A DNA stretch of 64,000 nt from Guadua angustifolia (lineage: Eukaryota > Streptophyta > Magnoliopsida > Poales > Poaceae). The stretch lies in assembly GCA_036346375.1 (NCBI GenBank), contig CM070508.1, forward strand, positions 11,402,852 to 11,466,851. The letters run 5' to 3'. The position numbers were made by a program, and so were the translations under genes. This document shows, piece by piece, positions 34,716-45,340 of this stretch. The notes beneath the pieces are model-generated. The model searched no databases, had not been told where the DNA came from, and saw nothing but the letters and a program-made list of their open reading frames with translations. Numbering within the stretch: the stretch's first letter is position 1; each line of letters starts with the position of its first letter.

Positions 34716-35840
34716 TTGTGTCGGTTTATTGGTAAAAACCAATAGAGATTCTGAGAAAGCTAGCTTTTAAATAGTTGAATGTTCATTTCTGAAAATTTTC
34801 AAAAACTTGGACTTTATTTTAAGAAGTTTTGACTTTTCTACTCTTACTAGCAAAAATCATGCCTACAAAGTTAATGTTGCCACATTTTTTCAGTCCCGAC
34901 TCTTTTTTAAAAATTCTATTTGAAAAATATTTGTAGTATCTCAAAGTATATTTCTACAAAATTTCAAATAATTCCAACCATATTTCTAAAATTTATGGCC
35001 TTTTCAGAAATCATGTTCAGCTGATTTGTCATGTGTACTGGAAGGTTATGTTCATCTATATCATCTTTTAAATAAACCGATGGAAATATATAATTATCAG
35101 TGTATGTTTCTTTGTTAAAACTGATGGAGAATTGGAAATCATTTATGTCATTTTTTTGCTAAAAACAATAGAGATATAAATTCATTAGTGTCAGTTTATT
35201 GTAAAAAAGGATAGAGATAATAATAGAATTTGTGTCGGTTTTATATAAAAATCGATAGAGATAGAAATAATATTAGTGTAGAGCTAGTGATATTATTAGT
35301 GTCAGTTTTGTATAATAAATGATAGAGATAATAACAGTATTAGTATCAGTTTTATATAAAAAATGATAGAGATAGAAATAGTATTAGTGTAGAGCTAGCG
35401 ATATTATTAGTGTCGGTTTTATATAAAAAACGATACATATAATAAGAGCATTACTATCGGTGTTATATACAAACTGATAGAGAAAGAAATAGTATGAGTT
35501 TAGGGCTAGTGATATTGTTAGTGTTGGTTTTGTATAAAAAAGATAGAGATAATAAGATTATTACTGTCGATTTTATATAAAAACCAATAGAGATAGAAAT
35601 AGTATTAGTTTAGAGCTAGTGATTATTAGTGTCGGTTTTGTATAAAAAATGATAGAGATAATAATAGTGTTAGTGTCGATTTTATATAGAAACCGATACA
35701 GATAGTGATAAGGTATTAGTGTCAATTTTATGGAAAACCCGATAGAGATAGTTATTATATTAGTGTCGGTTTTGTTTAAAAACCGATATTGATATCAGGT
35801 ATTAGTGTTGGTTTTGTTTATGAACCGATACGGATGATCT
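34716..35840. repeat. Internal CACTA array, core GTCGGTTTTATATAAAAACC
   Basis: About fifteen copies of a palindromic core (CGGTTTTATATAAAAACCGA) are spaced 50 to 80 bp apart, with linkers GATAGAGATAGAAATAGTATTAGT and AGAGCTAGTGATATTATTAG present in alternating units. The core resembles the CGGTT/AACCG unit of the terminal arrays but lies 4.3 kb from the left end. Confidence 0.85.
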
Positions 35841-35844
35841 TTAC

Positions 35845-36355
35845 ACAGCGCTCAAACCAAGTGCGCGGCTCACTCGATGCTTCTTCACTCGCGCTAGCAG
35901 CTCGCTCCTCCCCCAGCCAGCAGCTCCTCCGCTCGTCTTGCCTGCCTTTGCCCCCCTGCCTACCTCCCCCTCCCTGCCTTTGCCCTCATCCACCCACCGC
36001 CCCTGCCTCCCCCTGCCTTGGCCCCCTACATCCGCCCGCTGACCCCCTGCCTCACCCCCCAACTTGCAGCTCCTCCGCACGTCCTGCCTACCTCCGCTAG
36101 TCACCGCCTACCTACCTCTACCCGTAGTTGGATGCCTCCTCCCCATGCCGCCTCTCCCCACACCACTGCTCCTCCTCCTCGAGCTTCGTAGCGACGTGAC
36201 ATACGATAACCCTAGCTCCTCCACGTGTCCTGCCTGCCTCCACCGTGCCATCGCCTACCTCACCCCTGCCCCCCCCGCCCGTTGTCGAACGCCTCCTCCC
36301 CACACAACCTCTCCCTACATCGTCGGCTCCTCCTCCCGAGCTTCACGCTAATCTG
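35845..36355. other. GC-rich, Pro-codon-like block in the CACTA element
   Basis: C-rich sequence (CCTGCCTCCCCC-like repeats) with open frames on both strands. It could be the 5' exon of the downstream gene or a captured fragment; no family recognised. Confidence 0.4.
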
Positions 36356-37279
36356 ATTGGATTTCTGGGACAACGACTTTTGTTGTGCCTGGCCCCTTTC
36401 TTCTAAACAACTTGGAGTGCTGTTCTGTTGTAAGTTCCTTTGGTACTGCAATTCATTCTTGCTGGTTGTGGGATCGGTATTGCTCTGTGATGACACAAGG
36501 GTAGAGAATGATATTGACAATTTATTCTGTGAATAAGGCCTTGAACTGATAGACTTACATGCTTATTGTAGTCTTGATTCATTCACTGTCAGAAATTCTT
36601 AATAATTGTTCAGTTCAGCTTTTGCTTATTTGTGATTAGTGTATATGTTCTAGTAGTCTCATTTGTTATGTTAGCCTACTGGTTTGTTCATTATCTAGGC
36701 TCCAGTAATATCATTTATTCGATTATCCTTGCTGATCTGAATCTTGTTGGTATAAGTAATCAATTGCTAGTGCTAAATTATGTCTATTGGTTCAATTGTT
36801 ACTATGTTGGTGATTACAATAAGCACTGCTATTCGGTTGGTATCTCTGTAATATACTGATTTGATTATATGCTACTCTGAATTTAATCTGATAGTAAGGA
36901 TTTTAATAACAGTAACTCTCATTGTAAATTCTTTTTTGTGCATGTTAAGTTGGTAAGGATTTGAGATCTTATTCACTTAATTAATTGTTGTGCCCATTCA
37001 TGATTAAGGTTGAAGGTTTATAATCTTCAAATAGACCCTAAAATCTAATAGTAACATAATGCAATTTCCCTTCATATGGTTATAGGAGACATGGTTCATT
37101 GAATGAATGACATAATCTTCATAATATGCTTTATCTTGTTAATTATGTCATTATGGCTACGTTTGAATTATGTATTTATAATCATATTGTTATATGGAAT
37201 TAGCAATAAAATCTTGCTCTTGATATCGCATTTTATTCAACAATCCAGTCGAGGGTGCTTGTTTCAAAGTGAGCACAAC
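36356..37279. other. T-rich, intron-like sequence
   Basis: AT-rich region between the GC-rich block and the second leader copy. No coding similarity seen. Confidence 0.4.
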
Positions 37280-37630
37280 CTACGTCTCCCGTTCGAGAGT
37301 GCTTGTTTATAAATATGCCATTTTGGCATATTTGTAAGCATGTAGTCTCGAATTATCCACGTTTTTTGACAGTTCAAGGATATGTGGTTCGGACAAGTTT
37401 CTAAACTGTTGTACAATTCTAGAGAAGGTTTCGATAGCGTCTACTTGGTGTTCTCCGGATACACACCCCTCTTGGCCTATTGTCGAGACGTGTATCTGGA
37501 GAATAGCGGGGAGATGCTGCCAAAATTTTCTCTAGAGTTGTACAACGGCTTAGGAACTTGCCCGAACTATATATCCTCGAATAAGATTAGGACCTAATCT
37601 ATTTAGAGGTTAGGATTCATCGTTGGTACG
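37280..37630 (+). repeat. Internal duplication, copy 2 (upstream of Ulp1-like gene)
   Basis: Direct repeat of 31479-31827, diverged by scattered substitutions. Near its start a short hairpin AAATATGCCA/TGGCATATTT (about 37312-37334) overlaps the TATA-like word. Confidence 0.85.
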
Positions 37631-37712
37631 TATTTAGTTGGTAAACAGATAGACTGTTCTTGGATATCATTCGTTTATCTTTTACTCTACTACAATACAC
37701 TAGAATAATTAA

Positions 37713-38440
37713 ATGCTACGATACAATACACTAGATACTTTACCCTTCAATTATTTGTACGCACTTAAACCATATGCGAACTTATTTTCTTACACTGCAT
37801 ACCATTTAATAAGCAACCATTGGGAGAAACTCATCCTCGTTTCGAGTGAAAATATAGTCTACACTTTTAATTCGATCGAGAAGAGACCGATGGCCTACGC
37901 GATCAAGACTCCTTTGGAGCATAGCCTACGCGATCAAGACTCCTTTGGAGCAGTAAGTACATTACTGTAATCTAATTGAATTTAACTACGTTCATTTTTT
38001 TCCTCATTAGCATCTCTCCAATGTATGTAGGGGTTTCTTGGCCTACGTTGATGAAGAGGGACACACGATGACAAAAAGGGCAAGATGTTGGAGTATAAGC
38101 ACTTCAAGGTACAAGTGCCTAGCATCAACACTGTTAATTTTTTTGTGACATCTAATCTTCATGTGTTAATTTTTCTCTCTCTTCATAGTGTCATCAACAG
38201 GGCAACGATGACCTGTGTAGCTTTTACGTCATGCAGTACATGCTGATCATGTTCAGCGGCTCACATCTTTTCCCTAAGATATATGTACATGCATAATAAT
38301 ACACTTATCCTTTTACATACAAATTTTGAAACTTAAAATAGTGCACTCATTTTTATTTTGCAGAAGATCAATATCCCTCAGAGGAGCTTAGACAACAAAG
38401 CACTCAACTATATATGAGATCACTTATGCCAGTGGTACTG
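37713..38440 (+). pseudogene. Ulp1-like (C48) protease remnant in CACTA element
   Basis: The first exon-like piece reads NHWEKLILV, then IVYTFNSIEKRPMAYAIKTPL: the His-Trp of the Ulp1 catalytic site and the following DS position, here Asn-Ser. A later piece near 38190-38260 reads HQQGNDDLCSFYVMQYMLIM, which matches the Gln and catalytic Cys region. Introns or frameshifts separate them. A 30-bp tandem duplication (37893-37951) adds a break. Plant CACTA and MULE elements often carry Ulp1-like proteases of unknown role. The Asp-to-Asn change suggests loss of activity. Confidence 0.65.
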
Positions 38441-38719
38441 GTTAGAAGTTATATCAGAGGACGATAGGTTTAGAGATCCTAAAGGCTCCTACTAGTCCAT
38501 ATATAAACAATATTAATTATATATGTCAATACAATATGCATGTATACTGATTATTGTTAAGCATGTTTGTGTTGTATATTGTGAACGAATGTGATATATG
38601 TGTTGTATAATAAAGTGTGTGTGTTCTGTGAATGTGATGTAGTGTGCATTCTAATGTAATATATATGTGTGTGTGTGTGTTGTTAGTATGTGCTGTTTTT
38701 GAGAGGATGTAGAAATGGC

Positions 38720-39060
38720 ACACCCCTCATCACAACCGGCTCTAGGAAGGAACCGATTGTAATGACCCCATTATCACAAGCGGTTCTTATTATTATATAA
38801 AACCGATTGTGATAATTAGGTCATCACAATCGGTTCTTGGAAGGAACAATTGTGATGAGGGGGTCATCACAATTGGTTTTTCAAAGAAACCGATTGTGAT
38901 GACATCGTCATCACAATCAGTTCTTTTAAAGAACTAATTGTGATGATGTCTCTATCACAATCGGGTCAAAATCGACTGTGATAGCTCCTCCTCATCACTA
39001 TCGAATGATTTTGTATCGCCACTAGAACCGATTCTAATGACAAAAAAGAGCCGATTCTGG
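38720..39060. repeat. CACTA 3' subterminal repeat array
   Basis: Alternating ATCACAATCGGTTCTT and its inverse, about ten copies, up to the right terminal repeat. The unit differs by one base from the left array (AATCGG against TATCGG). Confidence 0.9.
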
Positions 39061-39080
39061 TGTACATTCCTGTAGCAGTG

Positions 39081-40892
39081 ACCTTTAAGGTTGTCATGTC
39101 AGATGCAAGACTTTATGATGTGATATGCGAGATGAATGGTTGCCCATGACGTGTTCATACCTACCAGCCTAAATGGGACACTATTTGGAAGTATTCTATA
39201 GTTGCCCCACACACATGCATACTGACGAATTCTATGCAATTTTATAGAAACATCTCTTCAAACTTTGTTATGAATGTAATGTATGGGAAGATTGTGGGCA
39301 ATCTTGATTTAGAGCCATATGCCATCATACTTATAATAGAACAGAGGTTTCAGTGCACCATCAACTATGCAAAGACATGAAGACCGAAGCAGAAGACCTT
39401 AGAAACAATGTTTGGGACATATGAAGACTCCTATCAGAACCTGCTAGGTATGCTTCAAGTGATCAAGGAAAGGAATGCTAGGACTTTTGTCAATATTTAT
39501 GAGCAGCATGCTCATCAATTCACTAGGAAGATGGTACTGAAATGCACATTCTTTGCTTTTGGTGCATGTATCAACACCTTTAAGCATTACCATCTGTTGC
39601 TTTGTGTAGGCGGGATATTTCTAACTGGGAAGTACAATAGCTAGATATTAACTGCTATAGGAGTATATGGCAACAATTAGATTCTTCCCGTAGTGCTGGC
39701 ATTTGTGGAGGATGAGAACAATGACAACTGGCTGTGGTTTCTAATGAACGTTAAAGTCGACGTCGTCAGTTAGCGGCCTGGAGTGTGTATCATACATGAT
39801 TGGTATTCTAAGCTGTTGAAGGCCAAAAGAGCTAAAAGCATGGCTTAATTTGCAAAGAAGGTAGTGTAAGTGCCACATGGGTGCCAACTTCTACAAGCAA
39901 TTTAGGAGCAAAGAGCTCACAAAGCTATTCAAGAGGTTGTGTGATTAGAACCAATAGAGAATGTTCAACATATTATGAAAGAAGTTGGACAAGCTGACAG
40001 CAAGGCATACAGTGAAGAAAGCAACAACTGCCATGGGAGAATCCCCAATTGCGCTTGAAAAGTTACCCACAAACCCTCCACAGCTGGTTCAAATGAATAG
40101 ATGGGGCACTAAATGATTCTTTAAATAGATAGAGTATGAGCCTAAGGAGAAGTGGTATCTGCTTTACAACACCCAATGATGCCAGGTATGGGATCATGAT
40201 GACAAACTTGGCTGAGGTGTACAACTAGATGATGTGCGGTCTAAGGTCCCTTCCCTTTGAAGCTATAGTGGAGAGAGTTCTTCATGGGATCACTAAATAC
40301 TTTGTGGATCATTATGCCAAGGCGTTGGTCCACATGAATGATCCTATTGTCAAATACTCCGAGATGATCACTGCATACATGGAATAGAAAGTCAACAAGG
40401 AGGTGATGCATAGAGTAGTGAAGATGAGGATGAGGGAGCTTCGTTTTGAGGTATTGTGTATAGACAAGGCGGCCATGGGACGAACAGAAGAACAATTATT
40501 CAGAGTGCATCATTCGGAGGCACAGGCCATGCACACACATCATGGCTGCCTACTCGACAATGCATATGGATCCAGGTATACTCATGCCAAAATTCTTCAC
40601 GAAGGAAGTGGTGATGGCAACTTGGAGTTGAGAAATGTGTGGTTTCTGTGTGGTCAGTTCGTTCACAGAGCATCACAACTGGGATGATACAAGGTGGGTT
40701 CCTGACATGGGGAGGCTGAAGGGTGTCGAGCATCGACAGATAAAGCGTATCAAGATTGACATAGATGCAGTGGAATGTGAGCGTCGAGTTAAGAAATATT
40801 CGCTTTGCAAAGAGACATGCCACAATTTCAAGAATTGCCCAACGGTGCGAAAGCAGAAAAGGTGGTATGGGTGTAATGCAGTTTGCATGTAA
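39081..40892 (+). pseudogene. MULE transposase, catalytic and C-terminal part
   Basis: Resumes the mudrA-like protein after the CACTA element: FKVVMSDARLYDV, CEMNGCP, then ISSNFVMNVMYGKI, and the DDE core in 39408-39860. The first catalytic Asp (usual CVDGTFL) is Gly in CVGGIFL at about 39609-39611. A later block IIHDWYSKLL keeps the second Asp. Further pieces are TNLAEVYN, LPFEAIVERVLHGI, and a C-terminal CCHC knuckle CSLCKETCHNFKNC near 40798-40840. Many stops. When intact it would bind and cut MULE termini. Confidence 0.88.
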
Positions 40893-41034
40893 AATTATTG
40901 TACGCCTTCTATGTGTCAAACTGGTGTATGGAATTTGACTATTATATGTATTTTATTATTTCAAACAATTGTATTTGTATGTTAAATTATTATTCTCAAT
41001 TATTAGATTTCTACATCAAATTTTGTGCATTCGT

Positions 41035-41230
41035 CTGACAACACACTCGCTATTGCTTTGCAAGCCGGATTTGACAACACGTTGCCCTTCGCTTTCTCAA
41101 AGCAAAGTGACAATACGCTGCTCTCCGCTTTCTTTGAGTGAAGTGACAATATACTATCTATTTCTTTGTTAGCCTGATTTGACAACGCATTGCCCTGCTT
41201 TCTCAGACGAAATTGATAACACACTCACAC
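41035..41230. repeat. Tandem repeat, core GACAACACGCTGCCCTC
   Basis: Four to five diverged units of about 44 bp (TGACAACACACTCGCTATTGC, TGACAACACGTTGCCCTTCG and so on) lie in the 3' part of the MULE, after the transposase. Confidence 0.7.
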
Positions 41231-42020
41231 CGCCTACATCATATTTCTTGGCCAAGCCAATCAACCTATATATAACCTATACGCCTCAGCCAAGCTTCTC
41301 TAGGGGTACAAAGGGTAGAGGGGGCATACAGGGTCTTGAGGCCACAACCCCAACCTCCAGGACACGGACATCCACACTCCTCGTACGCCTCCAAGAAATG
41401 TAGCAGTTGCTGCAAGTAGAGAGGAATAGCAACAAAGCATTCCATAGGCAGAACATCGAGCTCCATAGGCAGAATGATGACCTACGGTGTCAAAGGGTTA
41501 AGGTGAGGAAAAACGAAGAGGTGGTCCACCTCGGCAGTGACTACCTCACCTACTACTATTGTGGGAATGTAAGCTATAGCTATGCTTGCCACTACTGTGA
41601 CAGCCAGCCATGTTCACATCATCTAGACGACCGGCATTCCATGTGGGTGCCGTACGGCTACACATTTGATCTGTAGCTGCCTCCGTCCAGAGTGCGGTAT
41701 CTATGTACCCCTGTTTCCAATTGCGACAGGCCCCTAATTAACTATCTATCATGTAGTTTTTATTCGTTGTCCCTTTATGTGGCCATTTATATCGTAGAAC
41801 TAGTAAGATCAACATCATCACCGATCCAAATTGTATACATCATGTACTCCCACTTCAACTATGAAATGCTATACCATCCTTCATTTCGTTTCTTTCAATA
41901 TTTTCTTACAAATTACAACTTAAAAAAAAATCACGATGTGCATCTGCTCAAATAAATCCCCAGTTCCGTAAACATTTCCTTGCAAGTTACAACTAAAAAA
42001 AATACCTCTCTGTTTTTAAT
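41231..42020. other. MULE 3' internal sequence
   Basis: A short open reading (41407-41676) with a Cys/His-rich end (YYYCGNVSYSYACHYCDSQPCSHH) is present but I do not recognise a family. The rest is non-coding. Confidence 0.4.
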
Positions 42021-42215
42021 TTAAACGGCGACAAAGGTCTCTCGTCATTTCTAACAACGACAGAGTCTCTATCGCTATTTGAAATAGTGGTGACTGAGCC
42101 ATTGTCTTTCACCATTTCAAATGGTGATAGTACAGTACGTTTGTATTTTTTTTACGACATATTATTTCTATAATTTTTTTAAAAATAATATTTAAAAAAT
42201 CTGCAAAACACAAGG

Positions 42216-43435
42216 CGAGCGATGCAAGGCCTAGCTCCCGCTCCGGCCCACCGTGTATCCCTTCGCGAGAAAGTGAGGGGGAAAAGGCTAGGTACTGTTC
42301 TTCCTCTCCTTCCCTCTCTCTCTCCTCGAAAAAGAAACATGGCTGCGCCCAAATGGGAGAGGGAACTGTCGAGCATGGCAAAAGGAAAAAGGCGCAGAGA
42401 AATAAGATCGATCGAGATCAAATCAGAGAATGTGAGAAAAGGGAGGGGGGGAGAGAGACCAATAACACAGCATATATGCAGTTGGATGAATGGATCTGTA
42501 AATTAATTTTTTTCACCATTCCAATCTGCCATACCGATGTTGATCCATTCTGAATGAAGGTACAAAACAGAAAAGAAACAGAACTAGGGGGATTGCACTC
42601 ACTGGCCATGCTGCATGCAGACGAGTGCGCGCGCACGTCGGAGCTGGAAGATCTAGAGAAACATGCAGCTGAGACAGAGTGTGTGCTGTGTATGCGTGTG
42701 CATGATTTGGTGATCAGTGAGAGTGAGATCTTGGGGAGAGAGAGAGAGAGAGAGACAGTGGTGAGCGCACGCGCACGTGTGGTCAGCGCCATGGGCCTTA
42801 CTCGGCACCCTACAGTCTCATCCGGCGGGGACCAGCGAAGATCTCCTTCAGTTCCTCCATCCCGATCGAGCTTGCTAGCTCTTATTTATTTAAGACTCTT
42901 CGGACAAAGCCAGGCCATCGTAAGCTTGCGTGCATGGCTAGCTCCGTACTTCTCGTCATGGCAATTAAGCCACCTTATACTAGTTTATTATGAACTGACG
43001 ATATCTTAATGTTGCAGTTAAGAAATGCATGAAGGTTAAAATGGATGATTAGAGCTCTGAAAGGAATCAATGGCAGTGCGCAGGTGTGACTCGGAAGTCG
43101 GAACTGTGTATGTGCACCGGCTGAAGCAATGGAGTACATGCACCACTGATGCAAGCTTTTAATTAGCCTCCTGCATTTGCACAGTATAGGGCCGGGGGAG
43201 CACAAATTTGAGTGAAGATGTATGTGTGAGCACTACATCTCACTATAGCTAGTAGCACAGAGCAATTTACCAAGAATTATAGAGAAACAGTCAGTAGTCA
43301 AAGAAGATGGAGAGATCCTGAGCTGAAATGGAAAGATCTTAAAATATATTCGCAATTAACCTTACTTTACATGAGTAAACAGTAGCATTGGTTCATTCAC
43401 TTCCCAAAGCTACTACTCCTCCTGATTACCCCTTT
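42216..43435. other. Region 3' of the ALOG gene
   Basis: Contains a (GA)n microsatellite at about 42737-42757 and a composition-driven ORF (42554-43009) with no recognised family. The ALOG gene's 3' UTR should end in or just before this region. Nothing else supported. Confidence 0.45.
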
Positions 43436-43523
43436 GCCGATTGCTCTATACTCTTTTTGTTTTTGTTTTTTAAGCCAGCAATTGCTGGGGCGTATATTAG
43501 AAAGGGCCGATTGCTCTATACTC
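43436..43523 (-). mobile_element. 52-bp 5'-truncated retroposon insertion
   Basis: A perfect 18-bp direct repeat GCCGATTGCTCTATACTC (43436-43453 and 43506-43523) flanks 52 bp that begin TTTTTGTTTTTGTTTTTT on the plus strand. Read on the minus strand it is a short LINE-like 3' end (CCCCAGCAATTGCTGGCTTA) with an A-rich tail, i.e. an extreme 5'-truncated insertion. Confidence 0.85.
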
Positions 43524-43737
43524 ACTAACCTAGGTAGCTAATTAAGCACAAGGAAAAGACTCCAAAAGAACCGGAAGAAATTAATCAAGCAAGAACATAA
43601 GAAGAGCCGATAGCTAAAGCGCGAGGAGGATACTGAAACCAAATGGCAAAAGAAATAGCTCAAATCTTTCAAATTAAGCGCGAGGTATAGAGAGACACGT
43701 ACAGCAAATAGGCAAGGAGGTTTGCAAAGTGATTCTA

Positions 43738-44441
43738 CTATGCTTGGGAGGTGCTCGGTGCAGTAGTACTGCTGCTCCCTCCCGCCTGGCCAGTGGGTGG
43801 TGCAGCCGCCGCGCTGCCACTGGAGTCTCCTCCTCCGCCACCGCCGCCTGCGGCAGTGGTAGGCGCTGCTGCTGCGGCTGACGACAAGCTCGTCGCTTCC
43901 CCAGCGCCCGCCGGGGCGCCGGCGCCGGTTGCGTGCGCTTGCGCTTCTTCTTCTCGTAGGGTATGCCGCGCGCCTTGGCCTGCGCGTCGCGGACCTCGCG
44001 GAGGTAGATCCGCACTGCGCGCGCGGCGAAGGGGTTGGACTCCGGCGCGTGGCCGCTCTCCTCGTAGGCGGCGCGCAGGCGGCCGATGAGCGCATCGAGT
44101 GAGCCCCACGCCTGGCGGAGCGGGCACGGGCACGGTGCCGGCGGGCTGGGCTGGCCGTAGTACGCGCATCCCGGCGCGTGCACCTTGGTCTTGCCGAACT
44201 GGTCGAGATACTTGAGGAACTCGATGACGTGCGCGCCGCTGCACCGCGCCAGCGTCAGCGGCGGCCGGTGGTTCCGCAGGTACTGCAGGAACGTGTTCCA
44301 GTCCCGCCGCTTCTGCGACTCGTACCTGCTCAGCTGATGCGGAGGCGGGAGATTCTGCGGCACCTGAGCCACCGGCTGGGCTGGCTTCTGCGCGTCGCCG
44401 CCCGCCGAGGAGGACGGACCTGCTGCGCCCGAGAAATCCAT
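43738..44441 (-). CDS. ALOG-domain nuclear protein (LSH/G1-like), apparent 1-nt frameshift
   Basis: The ATG at 44441 starts a protein with a short Ala/Ser/Pro-rich N-terminus (residues 1-36) and a complete ALOG domain (about 37-163): RYESQKRRDWNTFLQYLRNH, then CSGAHVIEFLKYLDQFGKTKVH, the zinc-ribbon insert HAPGC...CPCPLRQAWGSLDAL, and NPFAARAVRIYLREVRDAQAKARG. A nuclear localisation signal KKKRKR follows (164-169). ALOG proteins are plant transcriptional regulators of meristem and organ identity. After residue 176 the frame departs from the expected tail; the next frame gives a typical Gly/Ala/Ser-rich end (GQAGGSSSTTAPSTSQA) stopping at 43738. Adding one base near 43905-43920 makes 705 nt, 234 aa. 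As written, the frame runs instead to 43674 (255 aa). No intron in the coding part. Confidence 0.93.
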
Positions 44442-45340
44442 GCAGCTAGAGCTCGCTTAGCCGGCCGGCAGCGCGGCGCGAGCGCGGCCGGGGCCTCTAG
44501 CGAGCGATCGGGCAGAAGGGGTGGAGACGCGCACCGGGCGGATGGGCGCGGGTGGGTCGCGACGGGATGCGGGAGAGAGCGACGGCCGGGGAGGGGAGAA
44601 AGGGAGGTGAATGCTAGTGAGGTGATGGCGACGGAGCCACGCTGCCACGGAGGTGTCTGAAGGTGATAGATAGCAGGGGGCGTGTAGGAGGGAGGGAGGC
44701 GCGTGTGGGGACCCGGGGGCATTCACGTGGTGGCCCCCGTGGCCCGAACAATTCCGTCTCCCCTACGTACTAGCTAGCTACGTAAGAGTTGGAGCGTATG
44801 AATAAACAGCGTGTACATAACATAGTTTATGTTATTTTTTTTCTTACTTTGGATTTTTTAATTCTATTTAAAAAATATTCATAAAATAGCATGAATGGCA
44901 CAGACGTTTAATGTCTCCACACCATAGCTTATGGCATATAATCTTGCTGTTACCATAGCCATCGATGCCAACACGGCTAGTTTGTGCTATGTGAGTGCAG
45001 GGTTAGCGCCATTTGTTTTAGCGCAGACCTTCAAGATCACACACCAAAATTTTGATGCTGACATCTCAAAATGAGACAAAACATTTTTCTTGAATGATTC
45101 ATGGATTATTTACAAACGGATTTGTTTTTTTATCATAATAGGTAATATTTTTTGGCATATTTATAATTACATGCATAAGAGCATAATAAGATAGTTGGCA
45201 CGTGGCGTATGCAAATAGGACATAACTAAGAAACAAACATAATGAAACCCTAACAATAGTTGGATCGATGCAGTTTAAGAGTGAAACAGAGAGATACATG
45301 ACTCATGAGGTGTTTATAGGTGCATATGTTGCTCGGCTAC
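44442..45340. other. 5' flank of the ALOG gene
   Basis: GC-rich leader up to about 44740, then AT-rich DNA. No clear TATA box at a normal distance was identified. Likely holds the ALOG promoter. Confidence 0.45.

Larger units (their letters stand above)
30418..39080 (+). mobile_element. CACTA (En/Spm) transposon
   Basis: Left end CACTACTACAGAA and right end TTCCTGTAGCAGTG (inverse CACTGCTACAGGAA) are classic CACTA termini. A 3-bp target duplication ACC lies at 30415-30417 and 39081-39083. Subterminal arrays of short inverted repeats lie inside both ends. Inside are a TNP2-type transposase remnant, an internal array, a GC-rich block, a duplicated leader and an Ulp1-like protease remnant, in that order. 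It is inserted in the transposase gene of the MULE. Confidence 0.95.
29090..42215 (+). mobile_element. MuDR-like MULE, split by a CACTA element
   Basis: Long inverted terminal regions are visible: left about 29103-29230 and right about 42020-42200. The left CTACCGCCATTTGGAATGGC aligns with the inverse of 42110-42130 (CTATCACCATTTGAAATGG), and similarity extends outward through A/T-rich sequence (AAAATTTTACAAAAATAATAT against its right counterpart). Outer ends and the 9-bp duplication are not sharply defined. Without the 8.66-kb CACTA insert the MULE is about 4.4 kb and codes a mudrA-type transposase with many stops. Confidence 0.75.

Noticed and set aside
35789..36351. Pro-rich ORFs inside the CACTA element as a captured gene
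   Set aside because: Sequence is simple C-rich and open on both strands; no evidence of a host gene parent.
42554..43009. 151-aa plus-strand ORF with GA repeats
   Set aside because: Part is a (GA)n microsatellite read as ER repeats. No family recognised.
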